Source: Pseudobacillus lumedeiriae (lineage in GTDB: Bacteria > Bacillota > Bacilli > Bacillales > Domibacillaceae). Taken from it: a stretch of DNA of 64,000 nt. Under the pieces are notes generated by a model. The model was given only the letters and a program-made list of their open reading frames with translations. It did no database searches and was not told the origin of the DNA. Shown here one piece after another: positions 43,749 through 52,029 of the stretch. Location: positions 9,329 through 73,328 of the forward strand of contig NZ_JAUIYO010000013.1 in assembly GCF_044891285.1 (NCBI RefSeq), written 5' to 3'. The stretch's first letter is position 1. Each line of letters opens with the position of its first letter. The translations under genes and the position numbers were made by a program.

Positions 43749-44117
43749 ATGGGACAACTCCACAACAAAGTATTTAACTGCGAAAAAGAACTAACTCTTT
43801 CCATTATCGGAGGAAAATGGAAAATGCTTATTTTATGGCATCTTGGCAAAGAAGGTACAAAGCGGTTTAACGAATTGAAGTCTCTCATGCCTGGCATCAC
43901 CCAAAAAATGCTCGTTAATCAATTGCGGGAACTGGAAAAAGACTTTATTGTTCATCGCGAGGTATATCCGGTTGTTCCGCCGAAAGTAGAATATTCATTA
44001 ACAAAACAAGGAAAAAGCCTGCTCCCTATTCTCGAGGTAATGTATGAGTGGGGGAAGAACTATAAGAAAATGATTGCAGCTAAAAGGGAAGAAGAAATCA
44101 ATGAAGCTGTAAAGTAA
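43749..44117 (+). CDS. hxlR: HxlR-family transcriptional activator, paralogue 2
   Basis: A 122-residue winged-helix regulator, nearly the same as the protein at 19273, with the sensor Cys in FNCEKELT and HTH MPGITQKMLVNQLREL. ATG 43749 has AAGGAG at nine bases; ATG 43740 abuts it. Upstream of and in the same direction as hxlAB (358-bp gap with a terminator). In B. subtilis hxlR is divergent from hxlAB, so the arrangement differs. It is probably the formaldehyde-responsive activator of hxlAB. Confidence 0.87.
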   Translation: MGQLHNKVFNCEKELTLSIIGGKWKMLILWHLGKEGTKRFNELKSLMPGITQKMLVNQLRELEKDFIVHREVYPVVPPKVEYSLTKQGKSLLPILEVMYEWGKNYKKMIAAKREEEINEAVK

Positions 44118-44237
44118 ACATCAAAAATTGAAAACGCTCTCTTTCTATAGTGCTCGTTTCCCCTCTCTTCGAAAGATAAACACTTTCAATCAGGTGAAGG
44201 GCCTATTATCTGAAACAACCCGTATTACTAAAAGTAA

Positions 44238-44284
44238 AAACCATGTACAACGCTTTTATAAAGTCGTCGCACATGGTTTTTATA
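44238..44284 (+). terminator. Terminator after hxlR-2
   Basis: AACCATGT and ACATGGTTTTT pair, with inner ACG/CGT and TATAA arms, followed by a T-run. It separates hxlR-2 from hxlAB. Confidence 0.75.
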
Positions 44285-44354
44285 TACATCCGTCGTTTTA
44301 CTTACTGCCAGTTAAGGAGCTTCATGCCTTCGCCAGCCCCTTATTTCCCTCATA

Positions 44355-44392
44355 GTATACTTTTTGTTACTATATGATATTAAAGTGCGTAC
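44355..44392. promoter_or_regulatory. Putative HxlR operator upstream of hxlA (inverted)
   Basis: The 38-bp element, read on the minus strand, opens GTACGCACTTTAATATC and closes AAAAAGTATAC. It lies about 85 bp upstream of hxlA and is opposite in orientation to the two copies before the hxlR genes. Confidence 0.65.
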
Positions 44393-44475
44393 TTCTTTTT
44401 TTAAAAGATACATACTAGAATAGATTATAGATTCACCAATCAAATTATAAAAACACTCGGGGAGGAATTTTAATC

Positions 44476-45117
44476 ATGGAACTTCAATTAGCGTTAGACC
44501 TTGTAAATACTGAAGAAGCAATTAAATTAGTGGAAGAAGTTAAAGACCACATCGATATCGTAGAAATCGGTACACCGATCATTAAAATTGAAGGCCTTAA
44601 AGCAGTAAAAGCTATTAAAGATGCTTTCCCTCAATTACAAGTATTAGCTGACATGAAAACAATGGATGCAGCTGGTTACGAAGTTTTAAAAGCTGCTGAA
44701 CACGGCGCTGATATCGTTACAATTCTTGCTGCTGCTGAAGATGAGTCTATCAAAGGTGCAGTTGCAGAAGCGAAAAACCAAGGTAAAAAAATCCTTATCG
44801 ATTTAATCGCTGTTAAAGATATCGCAAAACGTGCTCAAGAAGTAGACGAAATGGGCGTAGACTATATCTGTGTACATACAGGTTACGACCTACAAGCTAA
44901 AGGCCAAAACTCATTCCAAGACCTTGAAACAATCAAAGGTGTTGTGAAAAACGCAAAAACTGCTATCGCAGGCGGAATTAAATTAGAAACACTTCCAGAA
45001 GTAATTAAATCTCAACCTGACCTTGTAATCGTTGGCGGCGGAATCGCTGGTCAAGAAGACAAAAAAGCTGCTGCTGCTAAATTCGAAGCGCTAATTAAAG
45101 AAGCAACTCACGCATAA
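44476..45117 (+). CDS. hxlA: 3-hexulose-6-phosphate synthase
   Basis: Fixes formaldehyde onto ribulose-5-phosphate to give D-arabino-3-hexulose-6-phosphate. The 213-residue OMP-decarboxylase-fold protein opens MELQLALDLV. It has the metal/substrate motifs EIGTPIIKIEG, LADMKTMDAAGYE, HTGYD and VGGGI. Codon use is strongly biased to GCT/GAA/AAA, typical of a highly expressed gene. GGGGAGG precedes the start, and hxlB follows 18 bp later. It detoxifies formaldehyde and, with the linked zwf-pgi-gndA, can oxidise it to CO2. Confidence 0.95.
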   Translation: MELQLALDLVNTEEAIKLVEEVKDHIDIVEIGTPIIKIEGLKAVKAIKDAFPQLQVLADMKTMDAAGYEVLKAAEHGADIVTILAAAEDESIKGAVAEAKNQGKKILIDLIAVKDIAKRAQEVDEMGVDYICVHTGYDLQAKGQNSFQDLETIKGVVKNAKTAIAGGIKLETLPEVIKSQPDLVIVGGGIAGQEDKKAAAAKFEALIKEATHA

Positions 45118-45135
45118 GAAAGGTAATTACCTATT

Positions 45136-45693
45136 ATGCAAACGACTGAATACTTAAATGAAGTCATTAAAGAACTTAGTCAAACAGTTGCCCAAATAGC
45201 TGACGAAGATGCTGAAAAGCTAGTCAACCATATCTACGAAGCTAAGAAAGTGTTTGTAGCTGGAGCAGGCCGTTCCGGATTTATGGCTAAATCTTTTGCT
45301 ATGCGAATGATGCATATGGGATTAGATGCCTATGTAGTGGGGGAAACCGTCACTGCTAACTTTGAAAAAGACGATATTTTAATCGTCGGATCCGGATCGG
45401 GCGAAACCAAAGGCTTAGTTTCCATGGTTGAGAAAGCAAAAAGCATCGGCGGAACAGTAGCAGCGATCACGACTGCCCCTCATTCAACAATTGGAGAATT
45501 AGCGGATATTGTCGTTAAACTGCCAGGTGCGCCTAAAGATCAGTCTCAAAGTGATTATAAGACGATCCAGCCAATGGGTTCTCTCTTTGAACAAACGCTT
45601 TTACTTTTCTATGATGCGGTTATTTTAAGATTTATGGAGAAAAAAGGGCTAAACTCTCATACAATGTATGGCAAACATGCCAACCTTGAGTAG
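45136..45693 (+). CDS. hxlB: 6-phospho-3-hexuloisomerase
   Basis: Isomerises hexulose-6-phosphate to fructose-6-phosphate, the second RuMP step. The 185-residue protein is a single SIS domain with GAGRSGFMAKSFAMRMMHMG, the active-site GSGSGET and the C-terminal GSLFEQTLLLFYD. It is co-transcribed with hxlA. Two hairpins (45783, 45888) follow before the convergent M20 gene. Confidence 0.95.
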   Translation: MQTTEYLNEVIKELSQTVAQIADEDAEKLVNHIYEAKKVFVAGAGRSGFMAKSFAMRMMHMGLDAYVVGETVTANFEKDDILIVGSGSGETKGLVSMVEKAKSIGGTVAAITTAPHSTIGELADIVVKLPGAPKDQSQSDYKTIQPMGSLFEQTLLLFYDAVILRFMEKKGLNSHTMYGKHANLE

Positions 45694-45782
45694 AAAACGG
45701 TCACTTTGATTGTCACTGGTTCGGGTTCAAATAATCTCTCTCCTTTGACTATTTAGCTTGAGCTTATAAATAACAATCACTA

Positions 45783-45823
45783 GACAATCCAGATACGCCC
45801 CCTTTCAAGTATCTGGATTGTCA
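45783..45823 (+). terminator. Terminator after hxlB
   Basis: GACAATCCAGATAC and GTATCTGGATTGTC form a perfect 14-bp stem about 90 bp after hxlB. Confidence 0.8.
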
Positions 45824-45887
45824 ATTGGCCATCAGCCTGTAATAAATCCAATTGTATCGTATACAAGCTAGCTGAAAATGCTTATGG

Positions 45888-45920
45888 AAAGAGTCCCACT
45901 CAAGTTGAGTGGGACTCTTT
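45888..45920. terminator. Bidirectional terminator
   Basis: AAAGAGTCCCACTCAA is followed directly by its complement ending GGGACTCTTT, with A- and T-rich flanks. It serves the convergent M20 gene and, secondarily, hxlAB. Confidence 0.8.
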
Positions 45921-45983
45921 CTGTTGAGCGCCAGAGGTGACATTTAATGAGCTGCTCCTTCCACCTCCGACAAAATAGCGATT

Positions 45984-47153
45984 TCATTTACTGTTGCCTG
46001 CATACTCTTTTGATTCCTGCTCGATTAACTTCACTGTAGAAACAGCTAAAACTTTCACACCGTTTTGTAAAGAATCAAGATTAAAACTCATATTCGGATC
46101 GTGCAAACCAGGATACAAGTCTGTTCCAAGCCCAACCATTGTCGCTTGGATATGAGGGAACGAATGGTGATAAAAATGAAAGTCTTCTCCACCTGGCGTG
46201 ACAGGCGGTGCAGCGAGTGCATTCTCTCCAAGAGCAGCAACAATGGCTTCTGTTACGATCCCTTCCATTTTCTTATTAGGTTCCGCCGCCACCATGGCAG
46301 CAAGCTCCTCTACCTTCACTTGCGCCCCATTTGCAGCTCCCGCAGTAAGAACAGCATGTTTCACCTGAGGAACGAGCTGCTGAAGCACTTCGTTATTTTG
46401 CGCCCGAATATCTATTCCAAATTCCGCATATCCAGGGATAATATTCATATTGTTCCCTCCCGCCTGAACCATCGTCACTTTCGCAGAGGCGGATACAGTT
46501 GGATCAATTTTGACAGCGTTCACAGCTTGAATAATAGCGCCGAGTGAGTCAGCTGCATTAATACCTAAGTTCGGCCTTGCACCATGAGCTTGCCTTCCTT
46601 CAACTTTTCCTTTCAGCAATGTTGTTGCCCCATGGTAAATAGCTGGTGATGCCTCTCCAAATGACAGCTCTTGAATAGGACGCACATGAAGCCCCAGCAA
46701 ATATTCCACGTCATCCATCACGCCCTTGTCAATAAGCGCCTGAGCTCCTTTTCCAGATTCCTCTGCAGGTTGAAAAATAATCTTTATGAGCCCTTTTGGA
46801 GAAAACCCCACTTTCTTCAGACAAGCAATTGTATACAAGAGGATGGTCATATGTGCATCGTGGCCGCAAGAATGATTGGCTTTCCATTCACCGTCAACAA
46901 TTTGCCATAGAGCATCAATATCTGCCCTTAACCCAATCACACATCCCTCTTCTTTGTTCCCCCAATAGCCTATGACTCCTGTGTGATCTTCAAACGTTTG
47001 AAATGGAATATCTAAAAGCTTTAATTGCTGACACAAGTACTCTGTTGTCTTCTCTTCTTTCCAGCTAACTTCAGCATTGGCATGCAAATGATCATACGTT
47101 GACCTTATAGATGCTTTATTTTCATCCACCCAATGTTTAATTTTTTCAATCAT
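45984..47153 (-). CDS. M20 amidohydrolase, likely N-succinyl/acyl-L-amino acid hydrolase
   Basis: A 389-residue di-metal hydrolase of the amidohydrolase (IAA-LR/hippuricase-like) subgroup. Motifs include NHSCGHDAHM with the metal-binding Cys/His, PAEESGKGAQALI and the C-terminal GGEDFHFY. In the three-gene set with a GNAT enzyme and an N-succinylamino-acid racemase it fits the L-desuccinylase that ends the D-to-L amino-acid pathway known from Geobacillus. ATG 47153 overlaps the acyltransferase end by 8 bp and has AAGG upstream. Confidence 0.85.
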   Translation of the reverse strand: MIEKIKHWVDENKASIRSTYDHLHANAEVSWKEEKTTEYLCQQLKLLDIPFQTFEDHTGVIGYWGNKEEGCVIGLRADIDALWQIVDGEWKANHSCGHDAHMTILLYTIACLKKVGFSPKGLIKIIFQPAEESGKGAQALIDKGVMDDVEYLLGLHVRPIQELSFGEASPAIYHGATTLLKGKVEGRQAHGARPNLGINAADSLGAIIQAVNAVKIDPTVSASAKVTMVQAGGNNMNIIPGYAEFGIDIRAQNNEVLQQLVPQVKHAVLTAGAANGAQVKVEELAAMVAAEPNKKMEGIVTEAIVAALGENALAAPPVTPGGEDFHFYHHSFPHIQATMVGLGTDLYPGLHDPNMSFNLDSLQNGVKVLAVSTVKLIEQESKEYAGNSK

Positions 47154-47988
47154 AGATATCGGCCTTCTTCTCATTTTCAATGACGTAATAGTGAACAGAT
47201 TGGCTGCTGTTTCTAATGATTCCTGTTACCTTATAACCTTTTGACAGCCATTCTGTTATATGGTTTCTTAATTCATATCTCCATTTTTTTGCTATTTCTA
47301 TATCTACTTGTTTCAAGTGATGAATATCGGCTGGAACGGGGATCAAATAACCATCTTCACCGCTGACTATGTTGACATTTAATGGGACAGGCAGCTCGTG
47401 ATGCTCTTCATAATTGAAAAGCAGGGAATAATTCTTCTCTGCAGTTTCGCTATGGAGCGTTCCTGCCAGTGCTTTCTCCACTCTCTGGGAACAAATATCC
47501 CATTCAGCTAAAAAGCGGTCAGAAGGCAAGCCTTTATTGAGCTTATCATTCATTTCACCATAATAAGAAGGAATATAAGTGTTTACATAGGCCCCAAGCT
47601 TATTGAGATTAAAATGGGAGTTTCTCGCTTGTAATGGATCGAATGTCCACATAATCTTTTTATATCCATATTGCATCGCCCATTCCCGCTGCTTTAACTT
47701 TAGCTTTGAGCCAATTCCTGCATTTTGATAGTTTGGATGAACAGCTGCCATATGTGAATATAAGTACACGTCCTGATTATGATAACCTGGAAAACTATAT
47801 AAACCCCCAACTAATTGATCCTGATGAAAAGCACCCAAAAGAAGACCGCCGTGGTGAGACGCAGCAATCAGCTGGGTAATTGGAACGGCTGACCCCCTGC
47901 CCCAAATTTCTTCTTGAAAGGAAACCATCTCTTGAATGTCCTTCAACTCTTCCAACTGCTTGCAAATGATCGATTCTGTCGTACTCAT
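47146..47988 (-). CDS. GNAT-family acyltransferase (probable D-amino acid N-succinyltransferase)
   Basis: A 280-residue acyl-CoA transferase. The GNAT core (about 1-170) contains HPNYQNAGIGSKLKLKQRE, the acyl-CoA pyrophosphate-binding loop, and WTFDPLQARNSHFN; a C-terminal ~100 residues are of the YgfY/DUF-type extension seen in the NSAR-linked enzyme. By context it would succinylate D-amino acids so that the racemase can act. Same strand, between racemase (40-bp gap) and hydrolase (8-bp overlap). Confidence 0.8.
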   Translation of the reverse strand: MSTTESIICKQLEELKDIQEMVSFQEEIWGRGSAVPITQLIAASHHGGLLLGAFHQDQLVGGLYSFPGYHNQDVYLYSHMAAVHPNYQNAGIGSKLKLKQREWAMQYGYKKIMWTFDPLQARNSHFNLNKLGAYVNTYIPSYYGEMNDKLNKGLPSDRFLAEWDICSQRVEKALAGTLHSETAEKNYSLLFNYEEHHELPVPLNVNIVSGEDGYLIPVPADIHHLKQVDIEIAKKWRYELRNHITEWLSKGYKVTGIIRNSSQSVHYYVIENEKKADIYD

Positions 47989-48028
47989 TTCTTATCCCCC
48001 TTGCAGCTTCATATAATCCTTCCTATAT

Positions 48029-49159
48029 TTATATAAACGATGACTTTTTCTTAGTGAACACTTTCTCCTTCACTGCTAGGCGGTTGATCAGCTCATTATT
48101 CACATCAAAACCAATGCCTGGCTTTGTCGGCACTTCAATGATACCTGGTTTCAATAGCGTCACTTCCGGCAGAATAATATCCTCATGGAAATATCGGCTG
48201 GAAGCAGAGGTATCTCCCGGAATTGTGAAATTGCTTAATGAAGCAAGCGCGATGTTGTGGGCTCTGCCGATTCCCGCTTCTAACATGCCGCCGCACCATA
48301 CGGGCACTTGTTTTTCTTGACATAAGTCGTGAATCTTTTTAGCTTCTGTTAAGCCGCCGACTCTTCCCGTCTTAATGTTAATGATTTTACATGCATTGAT
48401 TTCAAGAGCCTTTCTAGTATCTTCTGCAGAATGGATACTTTCATCCAAACAAATAGGTGTAGCTATTTCTGCCTGCAATGTTGCATGATCAATGATATCA
48501 TCATAGGCTAACGGCTGCTCAATCATCATTAAACTAAACATATCCAGTTCTTTCAAAAGCTTCATGTCATCGAGAGTATACGCAGAATTGGCATCGGCCA
48601 TAAGCGGAATCTGTTCTCCGAAACGTTTTCGAATAGCCGTTAAAGGCTTGATGTCCCAGCCTGGCTTAATTTTGACTTTGATCTTTTTATATCCCTCTTC
48701 TAAGAACCCCTCTACTTTCTGCAGCAAAGCTTCTATGCTGTCTTCTATGCCAATACTCACACCTACTTCAATCTCCTTGCGGCTGCCGCCTAATGCTGTA
48801 GCAAGTGTCTGTCCTTTTTGTTTGCTGTAGAGATCCCAGACAGCCATTTCAAGGGCTGCTTTCGCCATTGGATTTCTGCGTATATACGAAAACATGTCTG
48901 AAACATCCTTTGGTTCCTGAACCTCTCTTTCAAGAAGCTCTGGGATTAAAAATGTTTCAAGCATGTACCAGACTGTATCCGTTGTTTCTTCATTAGCAAT
49001 CGGGAACGGCAGTGCTACACTTTCAGCAACCCCCACTTCATCATCACTAAACACCCTGACGATGATAATATCCTTCGCTTTTATTGCCCCAAAACTAGTG
49101 ATAAACGGTGCTTTTAGTGGAATTTTTATTCGCTGCATTTGAATTTGATTAATATCCAT
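48029..49159 (-). CDS. N-succinylamino acid racemase / o-succinylbenzoate synthase family (enolase superfamily)
   Basis: A 376-residue member of the MenC/NSAR family. Catalytic KxK is in KKIKVKIKPG, the metal ligands are in LMADANSAY, MIEQPL and CLDESI, and the opposite-face Lys is in NIKTGRVGG. No men genes are adjacent. The linked GNAT and M20 genes indicate N-succinylamino acid racemase, not menaquinone synthesis, as the role. ATG 49159 is at the head of the operon, after the permease terminator. Promiscuous OSBS activity is common in this family. Confidence 0.88.
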   Translation of the reverse strand: MDINQIQMQRIKIPLKAPFITSFGAIKAKDIIIVRVFSDDEVGVAESVALPFPIANEETTDTVWYMLETFLIPELLEREVQEPKDVSDMFSYIRRNPMAKAALEMAVWDLYSKQKGQTLATALGGSRKEIEVGVSIGIEDSIEALLQKVEGFLEEGYKKIKVKIKPGWDIKPLTAIRKRFGEQIPLMADANSAYTLDDMKLLKELDMFSLMMIEQPLAYDDIIDHATLQAEIATPICLDESIHSAEDTRKALEINACKIINIKTGRVGGLTEAKKIHDLCQEKQVPVWCGGMLEAGIGRAHNIALASLSNFTIPGDTSASSRYFHEDIILPEVTLLKPGIIEVPTKPGIGFDVNNELINRLAVKEKVFTKKKSSFI

Positions 49160-49228
49160 ACAAACACACCCCTTTATTATTTTTCCAATAACGTGTTACT
49201 GTTCCATTTTTTTCATTCTATCACAAAA

Positions 49229-49280
49229 TGAAAGCTTTCCCATTCTGATATCTTGGATACCAGACTGGAAAAGCTTTCTC
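49229..49280 (-). terminator. Long terminator hairpin
   Basis: GAAAGCTTT..CCA.TCTG.TATC and its complement form a 24-bp imperfect stem around TTG, just after the permease stop. Confidence 0.8.
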
Positions 49281-49326
49281 TTCACTTTTTATTTCTCATT
49301 ATTATCTTAGCTGAAATGCTCTATTA

Positions 49327-50649
49327 TTAGAGAACAAGAGCAGCAATCATACCAAAGATAAACAACGGAATATTGTAGTGCATGAAAGTAGGCACACACG
49401 TATCCCAAATGTGATTGTGCTTTCCATCAGCATTCAATCCCATTGTTGGACCAATTGTACTGTCTGAAGCAGGTGATCCAGCATCTCCTAGAGCACTCGC
49501 TGTTCCAATCAGTGCTGCCGTTGCTAACGGCGAAAAACCGACTGCAAGACATAGAGGAACGTATACTGCTGTTAAAATAGGAATCGTACCAAAAGAAGAA
49601 CCAATTCCCATTGTTACTAACAAGCCGATCGCTAGAATCGTGAAAGCGGCCACTAGTTTGCTATCACCGATAAAACCATTTGTAAGCGTAACCATTTCTT
49701 TGATGGCGCCAGTATCCTTTAGAATAGTTGCATATCCCGCTGCAATCAACATAATAAAGGCCATAGCCCCCATCATTTTCATACCATCATCAATGACTTC
49801 GTCTCCTTTAAGAAATGGAACAACCCGTCCTAAGAACATAACTATAATTCCTGCAAGCGCTCCCAAAGCAAGGGAATGAGTAATCACTTGAATCACAAGT
49901 GCGATCAAAATAGCTACTACTGTCATTCCGTGCTGCTTGTTGAAAGGAATATGTTCTGCTGCAGCTGAAATTTCTGCCGAAGCCTGTGAATGCGCCAGCT
50001 CATCTGCTGATACTCCTACTGTTTCTTTTGGCTTACGATACGTGATAAAGACGGCAATCAATAATCCAACGACCATTGCTAAACCTGGAAGAAGCATGGC
50101 AACAGCAACTTGGCTGACCGCGATGTTCATTCCGCTCGCTTTCATCTCAGTCGCGATAATCTGGTGGAACATAAGTCCATATCCCGCAGGAATAACGATA
50201 TATGGTGCTTTCAATCCGAATGTTAAGGCAGTCGCTACACCTCGTCGGTCAACTTTCATACTGTCGAAAAGGTGCAACAAAGGTGGAATCAAAATTGGAA
50301 TAAAGGCAATATGCACTGGAACTAAGTTTTGTGAAAAACAAGAGATCCCTGCGATCGTTAACAAAATAAATCCGCGTCTGCCTTTCATGAATTTCAATAG
50401 TTTATTAACTAATATTCCAGTAATCCCTGAATATTTAATCGCTACTGCAAAAATCCCCAGCAATACAATACTTATCGCAGTTTCAGCTTGTCCACCCATT
50501 CCTCCGATAAGCATACTTGTCGCATCCAAAATAGAAAGCCCTTCAATCATACCGGCAGTGATCGCTGCGAGTAAAATACTTATTAACACGTTTACCCGAA
50601 GCATACTTAATACGATCATAAGTAATACAGATACAAGAACAGCAGTCAT
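49327..50649 (-). CDS. YuiF-like permease (Na+/H+ antiporter / amino-acid transporter family)
   Basis: A 440-residue membrane protein with about 11-12 helices. Long hydrophobic segments and loops such as CFSQNLVPVHIAFIPILIPP and SSFGTIPILTAVYVPL place it in the family of B. subtilis YuiF. That family is annotated as Na+/H+ antiporter; as I recall, YuiF was later linked to histidine uptake. Histidine uptake would fit the hutH, hutI, hutU and HisC-like genes to the right, but this is inference. Start ATG 50649 follows AGGGGGAAGGA. It is between the NSAR operon and a hydroxyacid dehydrogenase. Confidence 0.8.
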   Translation of the reverse strand: MTAVLVSVLLMIVLSMLRVNVLISILLAAITAGMIEGLSILDATSMLIGGMGGQAETAISIVLLGIFAVAIKYSGITGILVNKLLKFMKGRRGFILLTIAGISCFSQNLVPVHIAFIPILIPPLLHLFDSMKVDRRGVATALTFGLKAPYIVIPAGYGLMFHQIIATEMKASGMNIAVSQVAVAMLLPGLAMVVGLLIAVFITYRKPKETVGVSADELAHSQASAEISAAAEHIPFNKQHGMTVVAILIALVIQVITHSLALGALAGIIVMFLGRVVPFLKGDEVIDDGMKMMGAMAFIMLIAAGYATILKDTGAIKEMVTLTNGFIGDSKLVAAFTILAIGLLVTMGIGSSFGTIPILTAVYVPLCLAVGFSPLATAALIGTASALGDAGSPASDSTIGPTMGLNADGKHNHIWDTCVPTFMHYNIPLFIFGMIAALVL

Positions 50650-51019
50650 TAATTATCCTTCCCCCTTTGGTCATCAAGGTAACAAAAAAATTCTCCCCAT
50701 CCGTTTAAATCTTTGTACCTATGGAATGTATACTATTTTTTCAAATCACCCCTTTCTCTGTTTAAAATATTTCGAATATTTATAATAGTAACCCATCTAA
50801 CAGGCTTAGATAAATGCTTATTTTTATGAATTACAATACTTTTTTAACTTCAAAAATTACTTTTTAAGACATTTGCTTCATTAATATAAATATCACTCTT
50901 TATAATAAGTTTATTCTCTGGATTTTACCCCCAAATAGGTAAAAGTTCCCAAAGTGAAGTGTTTAACCACCTCATTCTGAGAACCTCCTTATATATGTTA
51001 AATTAATCATATAAATAAG
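50650..51019. other. Intergenic region
   Basis: 370 bp, very AT-rich, between the permease start and the dehydrogenase stop on the minus strand. It likely carries the permease promoter. No ORF, riboswitch or convincing terminator was found. Confidence 0.45.
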
Positions 51020-52006
51020 TTACATATTTACCTTCTCTTGTTTTAAGGCAGAATTTAACGCCTTTCCTTGAATGCCTTCGACAATCACCTGGCACGTTCT
51101 TTCTCTCAGCTCAACGAGTGACTCCTCCGACACGTATGAGGCATGCGGTGTAATGATGACTTCATCCATCTTCAGCAGCGGATGATCTCGTTCAGGAGGT
51201 TCCTTTTCTAAAACATCAAGACCCGCTCCAGCAAGGTGGCCTTCCTGTATCAATTTTTGCAGTGCTTCTTCATTTACTACACCGCCGCGGCATGTATTAA
51301 TGATAAATGATCCTTTCGGCATCAGTTTAAGGCGTTCATAATTCAGCAGATTATTTGTTTCCTCGTTCAACGGGACATGCAAACTAAGAACATTGGATAA
51401 TTGCATGAGTTCCGTTAACGATACGGGTGTCACTCCGTACATATCAAAGATTTCATCAAACACATACTCATCATGAGCTAAAAGACGCACACCAAATGGC
51501 TTCAGCTTGGCAGCTACCATTCGGGCAATCCGTCCAAATCCAAGAAGCCCGATCGTTTTTTCACTAAAACGGTGGATTGGCTGTGTATCAAGGGGATCCC
51601 ATTTTCCATCTCTGACTTTGTGATGATAGGAAGATAATTGGCGGGTAAGCGCAAACATGAGGGCAATCGTATGATCAGAAACTTCTTCCACACAATAATC
51701 CGGTACATTTGCAACAGTAATCCCTTTGCGGGCTGCCGCTTCTACATCTACATGGTTATAGCCAACTCCTGGTACAGCTATGACTTTACACGCTTGGAGT
51801 TGGTCAATAAGGTCCTCTCTGCATGGAAAACCTACTTGCACAACTACCCCATCAGCGTAGGGGGCGTATTGCGGAATATCTTTTTCTAACGTATCTGACT
51901 TCGTGATCTTGACCTCAAATCCATGTTGTTGATAAAAATCCTTCTCCAATTGGTGACTACTCCATTCATCGTCTAAGATCCAGACTATAGGCCTTCGTTT
52001 TTTCAC
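51020..52006 (-). CDS. CtBP-like D-2-hydroxyacid dehydrogenase, paralogue A
   Basis: A 328-residue NAD-dependent dehydrogenase. It opens VWILDDEWSSHQLEKDFY, has the Rossmann motif GLLGFGRIARMVAAKL, the catalytic Arg in NTCRGG, Glu in DVLEKEPP, and His in ITPHASYVSEE. About half the residues match the protein at 57638. The family (C-terminal-binding-protein-like) reduces 2-oxoacids. GTG 52006 follows AGGAGG at seven bases. It is 23 bp downstream of the AraC regulator, so probably co-transcribed with it. Confidence 0.85.
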   Translation of the reverse strand: MKKRRPIVWILDDEWSSHQLEKDFYQQHGFEVKITKSDTLEKDIPQYAPYADGVVVQVGFPCREDLIDQLQACKVIAVPGVGYNHVDVEAAARKGITVANVPDYCVEEVSDHTIALMFALTRQLSSYHHKVRDGKWDPLDTQPIHRFSEKTIGLLGFGRIARMVAAKLKPFGVRLLAHDEYVFDEIFDMYGVTPVSLTELMQLSNVLSLHVPLNEETNNLLNYERLKLMPKGSFIINTCRGGVVNEEALQKLIQEGHLAGAGLDVLEKEPPERDHPLLKMDEVIITPHASYVSEESLVELRERTCQVIVEGIQGKALNSALKQEKVNM

Positions 52007-52029
52007 TTCATCTCCTCCTAATATTTCAA

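Noticed and set aside
48029..49159. Racemase gene as menC of menaquinone synthesis
   Set aside because: No other men genes nearby, and it is operonic with a GNAT and an M20 hydrolase, the known NSAR context.
49937..50777. Long antisense ORFs over the permease (for example 49937-50785, 282 codons)
   Set aside because: Antisense shadows of a hydrophobic coding sequence; composition and lack of ribosome binding site argue against them.
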